Shown one piece after another: positions 54,121-60,906 of a stretch of DNA of 60,906 nt. A program made the position numbers and the translations under genes. The notes under the pieces are model-generated. The model had not been told where the DNA came from and ran no database searches. It was given only the letters and a program-made list of their open reading frames with translations. The DNA lies in assembly GCA_013115135.1 (NCBI GenBank), contig JABANP010000310.1, positions 1-60,906 on the forward strand. The letters run 5' to 3'. Position 1 is the first letter of the stretch. Each line of letters starts with the position of its first letter. The DNA is from Perkinsus olseni. Lineage: Eukaryota; Perkinsozoa; Perkinsida; Perkinsidae.

Positions 54121-54956
54121 CTATCCTAGGTAATCTACACCCCTCGGTGGCTCAGGTTCCTCGGCCTTCTCAACCAGATAGTGAAATCGGTCACATATAG
54201 TAGCGAATGAGCCAAATTGCTTCTTCAGCTTCGACTCCACAGTCAAACAAGTAGTTGTCGGGTTGTTAGAAGGTTTCACGTGGATAGACTGAAAGATGAG
54301 GGACAACTATGGTTAATTTCGTACTAATGAGAAAGATTCACGCTAATCAAAGGATTGTGAGCTACCCGGCACTTACGAAACTGATTTCATTCCCAATGGG
54401 ATCAGACAAGGAAGTCCTATCGAATGAATATTCCTTGTACTCGGCAGGCTCCCCATGTTCTTTGTGCCAAAGCGAGTGACCGGATGGGTAATACCCGTAT
54501 AATATTCCGGCATAACTGAAACCAGACCAAGAACGTGGAGTAGGTACCCTTCACCTCAATGCTTTACATCTCAGCACCGAATACATTATACTTGGGAGTC
54601 GCGGGGCAAGTAATGGTGCTGGTCCGCAGGAGGTTCTGCCAGCGAGGATCGATCCATACCAGCAGTGATTTTCTAGCGGCAGTCAGGTCATCGTTGCTGA
54701 ATAGGCACTCCGTTTCGTTCGCAATTTTGAGCGGAGGGAAGTCCTGAGAAGCGCGAAGTATGACTGTATTGCTGGAGGTACTCCAGCGAAGGCATCAAAC
54801 CGTTCCACAAAGGCGAATACTACAAATTCGTTCGCCCCTCTCGCCACTCTTGCTTACGTTAGCAACACGGAATGCGCCGAGAGCATGGCTGGCAGGTGGG
54901 TTACATATCATTACCACAGCAACAGCTGCTGCGATGGTGATCTGTCTGGTAGCCAT
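54121..54956 (-). CDS. Four-exon gene for a secreted protein, 212 aa
   Basis: Exon 1 (54956-54801) starts with a signal peptide, MATRQITIAAAVAVVMICNP then PASHA, with cleavage likely after SHA. Exon 2 is 54743-54568, exon 3 is 54515-54377 and exon 4 is 54288-54121. Introns are 57, 52 and 88 nt. Introns 2 and 3 have strong sites (GTAAAG...TTTCAG and GTAAGT...CTTTCAG). Intron 1 has a good acceptor (CTTCTCAG) but a weak donor (GTTTGA). All junctions keep frame, and the exon text is coherent (YAGILYGYYPSGHSLWHKEH, then KLKKQFGSFATICDRFHYLV). The spliced length is 639 nt including the stop. No family is recognised. The protein is predicted to be exported. Exon 1's donor is the least certain part. 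Confidence 0.75.
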
Positions 54957-55008
54957 TCGGATGAAGTCTGAGCACTGCGCAGAGATGAGGGTTAATTTAA
55001 CCGAAAAG

Positions 55009-55047
55009 ATCCACACCTCGTTTAACCCGGTTAAACGAGATGTGGAT
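55009..55047. repeat. Palindrome, 1-nt centre, upstream of the four-exon gene
   Basis: The inner 11-bp arms (55017-55027 and 55029-55039) are perfect around base 55028. Allowing one mismatch, the arms reach 19 bp. Confidence 0.9.
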
Positions 55048-55433
55048 TTTTCGATACAGAGTCTCTCGTAGACCTTTGCTCATAACTGACCGTGCTCTCA
55101 TTAAGCACATCTCACAATCGGATATCCCCCTACATGCAGCGTCGCCATAGGCTGTTACAGAATTTGAAACGGGACGATCGGTTTATCAAATGCCTCCGGA
55201 GAACGAGAAAACGATCTCGTCAACAGCTCGATTCCGGGGGAATTGGACGCCGCTCAAAAACTTGACCGCACGTTGGCTGCGCCCGCGGCGGCGAGCGACG
55301 CTCATACGAAATCAAATCCTCGATAGTGGCTCAGCTAGGCACATGATGATCATGAGCCATGAATGTCTCATGTTCCCCATGAAGTTTTGTGGCGCAGTGA
55401 TACTTGCTTGAGTTGTAGTGACTCATGCGCGAC

Positions 55434-55541
55434 AGCTTGTACTAATTCAGTTATTTGAAATAACTGAATTAGTACAAGCTCAACGAATATGCCACTTGGC
55501 ACGAAATAACTTATTTCGTGCCAAGTGGAATATTTGTTGAG
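55434..55541. repeat. Two large palindromes back to back
   Basis: 55434-55480 has perfect 23-bp arms around base 55457. 55479-55541 has 31-bp arms with two mismatches around 55510. Both have a 1-nt centre, and they share two bases. They lie directly upstream of the ATG at 55552. Confidence 0.95.
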
Positions 55542-55551
55542 TTTATCCATC

Positions 55552-56239
55552 ATGGCGACACCTTCGAACCGCCGCAACGAGTCCAACAACCCTTTCGCGG
55601 CCTACTCATCAGAGGAAGAGAGTGGTCATGGCGGTGGACATATGTCTGGTGGCGCTTCCCGCAAGCGATCCTTCATGGAGTCATGAACATGAACAACTTG
55701 GCAAGTTGTTCGACTCCCCCTTGTCTCTTTCCAGTGAGCTCAGGAAGGCCAGACTCTACAGGGGAAGAATCCGCGGTGGAATTCACACACTACAGGAGCA
55801 GGTTGGTAACATTATAATTACCTCGGAGAAGGACAAAGAGTTGATTGAGATCTTGGGTCGTAAGGAGGAAGACTTACGGAAGGCCTTGGATGAAGCTGGT
55901 GCGTACGTCGTAGAACTGGAGCTTCGCTACGACAAACTGAACGAGAGGACTGCCCGAGAGATTGCCCTGTCGAGAATATCGGAAGGACTTCTATCGCAGA
56001 TCGGAAGCTCCGACTCCGAAGATGAGACGAGAAAGAGTCCTCGAGCAGCTCTAAGAAGTTCAACAGCGCACCACAGAGACGCCTTGCCACCACCACCACC
56101 ACCAAGGAAGGTGGAGCCAAGTTCGGGTTTCTCAAGTTCGGGAGCACTGCGACTCGCAGTGTGTGAACGAGTCAGTGATTTTTCCAGAGATTCTGAAAAA
56201 AAGAAAGTTATGAGAAGTGGATCGTATCACAATGCGTAG
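55552..56239 (+). pseudogene. Frameshifted gene for a coiled-coil, proline-rich protein
   Basis: The ATG at 55552 opens MATPSNRRNESNNPFAAYSS, then EEESGHGGGHMSGG, and stops at 55684. In the +1 frame from about 55679 the protein continues with HEHEQLGKLFDSPLSLSSEL. A charged helical region (KDKELIEILGRKEEDLRKAL, likely coiled coil), an acidic SDSEDETRKS stretch and six prolines (about 56090) follow. It ends at 56239. One base is gained or lost around 55675-55684, by mutation or sequence error; I see no intron signals. The layout could suit a gag-like protein or a host scaffold. No family is recognised. The two large palindromes immediately upstream would fold in the 5' leader if transcribed. 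Confidence 0.45.
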
Positions 56240-57950
56240 TTAGATAATCACGGCGGAATCAGCACCTCAGTCGCCGGTTAGTGAATATGAGGCATACATA
56301 GAGATAGCACCGGAGACAGAGTGGAGGCAACTGTATGTGGCATCGATGGCGCCGCCTTCGACATCAGTGGAGACGACAGCAGGGCTTGGGCAGGTCAAGT
56401 TGGGCTTATTCGACGATGACTCGTATCGAGTCTTACCGGTCTCATAAGAGGGCGCATCGCGATCTCTACCACTCCAATGACGACTCGTCATTGACGAAGT
56501 ACATGGGTTATACACCGTGATCGAAAACCGAAGTCCTGACTAGAACGTGAGGAGACTGTTACGGGGACAGTGTCCCCCCGAGATGACTCCAGCTAGTACC
56601 GATGTGGCTCGTTTCTGGCCATTCATGTGAGGTGAATGCTGCTGAATGGAGGCTATCATTGATAGCCAGGCTATCATAGCCTCCATTCGGGGTATCAGAC
56701 CTATTTGATAGCCTATCAAAGAGGTCTAATTCTGCGTCGCGAACGAAGCATTCGATGGAGTCCCGACAACTGGGCAGTGCTCAGTGTGCACGCTGCCTTC
56801 TTACTCCCTCCTCTGCGGTCTGTGGGACACATTGTGGGTGGCTGAAGTATTCTCACGCTAGTACGCTAGTGGTGGCCTAAATCATTGGTTCACCCAATTC
56901 GGTGATCGTGCGGTCAAGTGGCTATGTAGTATGCAGTGTATACAAACCATCACATCGATTTATTGTGGTAGAGAATGGGTAAAAACCCATGATGATTCTC
57001 CAGTGGAGTGGAGAATCTCCACTGCCACAGTGATATTGGTTAGAGTTGCTACCGTTATTCCCTGTGCTGAAGTTCCCTTCGCGTTAAGTCTGTTCTTGCG
57101 CTTCGATTAGTTATTCCATCAGGGTCTTGCGAAATAACTTATTGAATGACGAACTACACGAAGCCCGCGCAGTGTAGAGTGGTGCAAATACGGAGACGAA
57201 GCAAGCGCTCGCCTGCGGCGCTAGTGCCGACGCTTACGCACCTGCAAGCTGCACCAGAACTTCTGGTCCAGAAGATTGAGTTGATGAGCATTCTGATGAT
57301 GTCGATATTATTGATCGTTTTCGACTCCCAACTGGTTGAGCGTGTATAGGAGTCGCGGGTTTTCTTTTGCCCACCCTCAGCCACCCGGGGGTTTTGTTTG
57401 GTATTGGACTTACTCGTTCTGTGCATTGCTGTTGCCTCGTAGTCCAATAGCCACAGCTATCATCGGCAGGGCGGGAAGAGTCGAGTTCGACGAGTTTAGG
57501 GTGGGTCGTGTGCATCGGAGCAGGATTTGCAGCGCAAGTGCAGTAAGACCGCGGGGCATGTCAGTCGGAACTTGCAAATTCGGCTGGGTGCGCGGGGGCG
57601 AGTCGACCCGGGCGACAAATGCCACTCCTTAGAAGTTAGTTCTGCAGAGTTCTAGCCTAAGCATGACTCATAGTGGCTGAGTTCTGCTCGGGATCGCTCG
57701 ATTGAGGCCTTCTACCGTGAACTTCCTGAGGAAGCCTTGGATGACGGACTCTTCATGAAGTTTGCAAGCTCGATGTTTTCATCACGCCTGGCACGATTAC
57801 GAAGCCCTGGACAACATCTTCTCTTGTCCAGGGATTACGCGTATTCAACCGTGTATCCGTGTTTCGTTATGGTATCTTGGTACTGAATATTTCGTCAAGA
57901 ATCTTGACTCAAGGTTGGCCACTTGTATATTCTGTTATTATCGACAAGTG
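56240..57950. other. Gene-poor spacer with nested hairpins
   Basis: No gene was recognised. 56644-56688 is an inverted pair (13-bp arms) that contains the 1-nt-centre palindrome 56651-56667. 56704-56720 is another with 8-bp arms inside an agacct/aggtct pair. A minus-strand frame ending at 56267 (STDVEGGAIDATYSCLHSVS) may be an exon of an unseen gene. Confidence 0.5.
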
Positions 57951-59150
57951 TCACATAAAGGGTTCTCGAGGTAAAGAGTTCTGCGATGGATCAATTCCCG
58001 GATCAGAGAGCTTAGCTGTGCCCAACTCGTCAACCACCGCGGCGGTGACACCGCCTGAAGCGCTTGATTTGGGGCGGTCCCTGGCCGCTGCCGGACAGTT
58101 CAATGATTGATTGGAATGGCCATGCCAATGGAATGCGGCCTCCTCCAATTACGAGTCGTAATCGAAATACCGCTGGGACAGTCATCGCAGAATGAGTCAC
58201 TAAAATCATTTTAAATGACCTAAATCTCATCTCTGATGACCACCTTAAATACCTAAATCTGGCTAAGACCAATTTTAGACGGATGAACTGTTGGGTTCGG
58301 TAAGAATCTACACCATTTCTAGACCTACTTAGTAAAACCCAAGAGCAATTTTGGTAAAGCCCAAGCCCAGCCCAAATTAGTAAGACCTCAAAGCAATTTG
58401 ATTATATGAAAGACCAATTCAGTAGAGCCCCAGAAAATCACTAACAACTTGTTAGTAACAAGTACGGAAGAACTCACAATCGGCCTACAGTGAGCACTCG
58501 GCATCCTAAAGATCGCAGGTTCTGAGAACTTAGAAATTCTGAGTTCTCGTTGAACATTCGAATCGGGGCTCCAACTGACATGCCTTCCATAGCTGAGCAA
58601 CAAGGGTACAATGTTTGGGCGTGATTGAAGCATCGTATACAAAGTTTCATAGAAAGCGCTTCAACCCCTTTTTGAAGCAACTTCGCACAGCACGACAGGA
58701 GATACCACGCCTTCGTTCCACCGCCTCTCCCGCCACTCATGGCCGGAGTCCCCGAGCCGGGAGGAGGGACGAATCGTTCCGGACGATCCGGATGCCGATC
58801 TCGCGTGACGACTAAATTGCTCTGGGGTTTTACTAATTTGGTCTGGGCTCTATTGGATTGCTCTGGGGTTTTACTAATTTGGTCTGGGCTCTATTAGATT
58901 GCTCTGGGGTTTTACTAATTTGGTCTGGGCTCTATTAGATTGCTCTGGGGTTTTACTAAGTAGGTCTGGGAATGGTGTAGATACTCACCTCTGTTCGAAT
59001 TGATCCACTCCGACTGGACCAGTCGCCTCTCCATGTGCATCGTGGACGATTCACCATAGTGCAGACAGAGGATCTCCTCTTCGACGATATCCCAGCGCTC
59101 ATATAGTCGACGACGCGAAGTGGGGGAATGTAACCGCCCTAAGCTATAAA
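57951..59150 (-). CDS. Probable multi-exon gene, structure uncertain
   Basis: Minus-strand segments with coding character lie between possible splice sites. About 59150-58985 reads RRRLYERWDIVEEEILCLHY and MERRLVQSEWINSNR, followed by a GTGAGT donor at about 58985. About 58740-58480 reads SYGRHVSWSPDSNVQRELRI and ends at a GTGAGT near 58478. About 58148-57951 reads LEEAAFHWHGHSNQSLNCPA and ends with a stop. The first segment has the W-and-E pattern of a Myb/SANT-like helix, but this is weak. The intervening DNA carries 41-bp repeat arrays in opposite orientation. The exact exon ends, and whether all parts belong to one gene, are not certain. Confidence 0.35.
58306..58434. repeat. Diverged 41-bp repeat array, inverted arm
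   Basis: From atctacaccatttctagacc onward, this is the reverse complement of the right array's outer end and about three diverged repeat units. It begins next to a GGTAAG on the plus strand. Confidence 0.8.
58816..58981. repeat. 41-bp tandem repeat, four units
   Basis: Units start at 58816, 58857, 58898 and 58939, each opening attgctctggggttttact. The last unit ends tctgggaatggtgtagat. On the minus strand the outer end reads GGTGAGTATCTACACCAT, mirroring GGTAAGAATCTACACCAT at the left array. Confidence 0.95.
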
Positions 59151-59642
59151 CACAACTGTGTATGATGATGAAAGATGAGTAGATTTAGTCTATAAAGCTT
59201 ACAACATATCGTAAAGTGATAATCATGAGAGTGAAAAAGTCGTATGACTATACTCAAGTTATTCCTCTTATCTATGCCTAGCTCTCAGAATGAATGTACT
59301 ACGAGCGGACTACTACAATATTAATCGGATATCGATGAGTTGCTGATGTCTCACAGCGTCAGTTTCACGGTAAAGCTTTCACCATTGGCGACTCGCCAAT
59401 GGCGAGTCTACATCACATCCAGCATCCGTCTTGGACAGATAACGCGTCATCGGAATACCATGGCACAACCTCACTGTCTCATTGGCCAATTCGAGCAATA
59501 ATGGGAGAGAAGTCTGTGATGATGAGACAGAAAATCGTCTACAATCAGGATGATGATTGACATCATGAGAATAACTTACTCTGAATGAGGATATTAACCC
59601 GCAGCGGGTTACCCGTTGTTCAGTAGTCTGTCGGAGGAGTCT
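59151..59642. other. Spacer with overlapping palindromes
   Basis: No gene was recognised. 59382-59402 (10-bp arms) and 59390-59408 (9-bp arms) both have 1-nt centres and overlap. Confidence 0.7.
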
Positions 59643-60386
59643 TCATAATACCCTTCTGAGGAGCAGCCGCGTCCCTGCAATTGATATGATAACCGTCTCA
59701 CCAGTGGCGAATGTTACTCTGGATAGATCGACATTCTTCTTCAGATCCAAGGAGGGACAGGACTTCTTGAAATCGTCAAGAAATTTGTTTAAGTCTCCTT
59801 GTTCTACAGGATCTACATTGTAGTGCAAATAGGGCCCATCCTGCCGGTTAAACTTGAAAGCTCCGTAGCTGATGGATCCTCCATCACACCCAACCTGCAT
59901 CAGCACATGACCATCATAGTATATGTCGTGAACCACTTTGAAGTAGGGAGCAGCAGGATAGGTGTAGACGTACAAGCCTGGGATCAGATCCAACCCGACC
60001 CTGGTGAGCAAGATCCCTCGCTCTCTAAAGTTAACTGCGAAAGAATCAGCGGTCTTGTAGAATAGGTAGGATAGATCTCCATATCGGAAGTTGCTCCCCG
60101 GGAAGAGGCGGTTGATATTACGGTACCACCAGGTGACACCTTCGTATGTGTTTCTGAAGTCAACAACGTAGAGATGGCTTACGAAGCTACCCTGCAGGCG
60201 ATACAGACCATCAGCGAAGGGCGGCTTGCCATCGACTGTGAAGCTGATAGCGACACTCTGCTCTTCGAACACGCTGTAGGACATGTTGAAGTCCTTGGAG
60301 TAGTAGGCGAATCGCCCGACATCTTGAGACGTCACGAGCACTAGTAGTTGAGCAGCCATCAACCAGAATTGTGCTAAGCTCATCAT
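59643..60386 (-). CDS. Secreted-protein family member, 247 aa
   Basis: The best start is ATG 60386 (or 60383), giving the signal peptide MMSLAQFWLMAAQLLVLVTS; an in-frame ATG at 60452 would add 22 residues before it. The mature part starts QDVGRFAYYSKDFNMSYSV, parallel to QLSGTFTYLTPDFKLAYVV at 23827. Next comes YVVDF, then RLFPGSNFRYGDLSYLFYKT (compare LLPGVNLVRGDLGDITFTDRT), then LIPGLYVYTY. A cysteine block and the hydrophobic TRLLLRRVL follow. It is a single exon. Shared spacing of these blocks supports common descent despite low identity. Function is unknown; the protein is expected to be exported or surface-exposed. No operon-like neighbours are present. Confidence 0.8.
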   Translation of the reverse strand: MMSLAQFWLMAAQLLVLVTSQDVGRFAYYSKDFNMSYSVFEEQSVAISFTVDGKPPFADGLYRLQGSFVSHLYVVDFRNTYEGVTWWYRNINRLFPGSNFRYGDLSYLFYKTADSFAVNFRERGILLTRVGLDLIPGLYVYTYPAAPYFKVVHDIYYDGHVLMQVGCDGGSISYGAFKFNRQDGPYLHYNVDPVEQGDLNKFLDDFKKSCPSLDLKKNVDLSRVTFATGETVIISIAGTRLLLRRVL

Positions 60387-60906
60387 TAAGTGTCCCTTGA
60401 TGGGGAGGTGCGGCCGGGAAGATATTAAAATCTGCGGAAGGAAAAGGAGCACATTTTTGTCTCAAAAGGGTATCGTACGGTGACAAGCTGCTTCCTCGAG
60501 CTGAGGAAAGATGATGGAGTGTCATGGCTGCTATAGTCTGATGTCGTCGCCAACCTAGCACGCCGCACTTGACGCAGAAATTTCACGCCGAGTAAGCTGC
60601 GGAACTTTTTCACCTTCCGAAACGCATTTCCTCAGGCTGCTTAGGGCGCACCGGACATCACCGGGTAGGCTAACTAGCGAAACCTAGCCGGTGATGTCCA
60701 CAGTAGATAATCTTCGAAGTTTGCGCACAATGAGCTGTACGGCCGATCGCTTCAATGAGAGTCCACTGCCAGGAAAGCTCTAGCAACCCATACCGCCACC
60801 ATGGCAGTGCGATGCTGTGTAATCGCTGTGACTCACTCACAGTGCGATGATGGCGGATGCGAGCTCCCCGGCGGCTGTACGCCTGGTATCCCTGTTCCAG
60901 GCTGGA
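60387..60906. other. Flank of the secreted gene, window end
   Basis: No gene was recognised. A 12-bp inverted pair, ggacatcaccgg/ccggtgatgtcc with a 23-nt loop, lies near 60653-60700. Confidence 0.5.

Noticed and set aside
55622..55690. Intron explaining the frame change in the coiled-coil gene
   Set aside because: No GT...AG pair of reasonable size in this interval restores the frame, so a 1-base change is simpler.
58816..58981. CRISPR array
   Set aside because: The four 41-bp units are contiguous tandem repeats without spacers, and the genome is eukaryotic.

Overview
The window is nuclear DNA of a eukaryote. It holds spliced genes with GT-AG introns of 52 to 390 nt, several superfamilies of eukaryotic transposable elements, single-exon genes for small secreted proteins, and long gene-poor spacers. 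No bacterial operon, rRNA or tRNA gene is apparent. The mix of lineage-specific secreted proteins and tyrosine-recombinase retroelements suggests a protist, and a perkinsozoan such as Perkinsus is my best guess. That assignment is an inference made without any database search.

Layout. Positions 1-10807 (copy A) and 21167-27865 (copy B) are two nearly identical direct copies of one segment. In order they carry a decayed hAT transposase, a dispersed repeat, a secreted-protein gene and a decayed PIF/Harbinger-like transposase. Copy A has an LTR retrotransposon (2965-7821) inside the secreted-protein gene, while copy B keeps that gene intact (23827-24621). Copy B instead has a 785-bp foldback element (26169-26953) that copy A lacks. 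Between the copies lie a tandemly duplicated E/K-rich coding-like unit (12.34-13.30 kb), a single-exon secreted-protein gene (14127-14900) and about 5 kb with no recognisable gene. After copy B come a LicD/fukutin-type gene (29.4-30.9 kb), a Ty3-like retroelement with an uninterrupted gag-pol frame (31.4-37.1 kb), tyrosine-recombinase relics (39.4-40.9 kb) and a secreted-protein gene (42.2 kb). Next is a decayed Ngaro/PAT-like tyrosine-recombinase retrotransposon with split direct repeats (43.28-49.84 kb). The right end holds a second fragment of the secreted family (50.9 kb), a LINE relic (52.6 kb), a four-exon secreted-protein gene (54.1-55.0 kb), a frameshifted coiled-coil gene (55.6 kb), a probable multi-exon gene carrying an inverted pair of repeat arrays (58-59.2 kb) and a third secreted family member (59.6 kb).

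Main discovery. The non-coding DNA is packed with short perfect inverted repeats whose two arms are separated by exactly one nucleotide. I counted about 20 independent ones with arms of 8 bp or more, where chance predicts about 1, and about 10 with arms of 10 bp or more, where chance predicts below 0.1. Several overlap in chains. Two related cases can be polarised, one by comparing copies of the same repeat and one by the integrity of a zinc finger. Both read as a locally copied, inverted insertion. This points to an active template-switch or snap-back mutation process, or a hairpin-making system, shaping this genome.

How the genes work together. I see no pathway-like gene cluster. The secreted proteins and the LicD-type enzyme would act in or beyond the secretory route. 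Most of the remaining coding DNA belongs to mobile elements.
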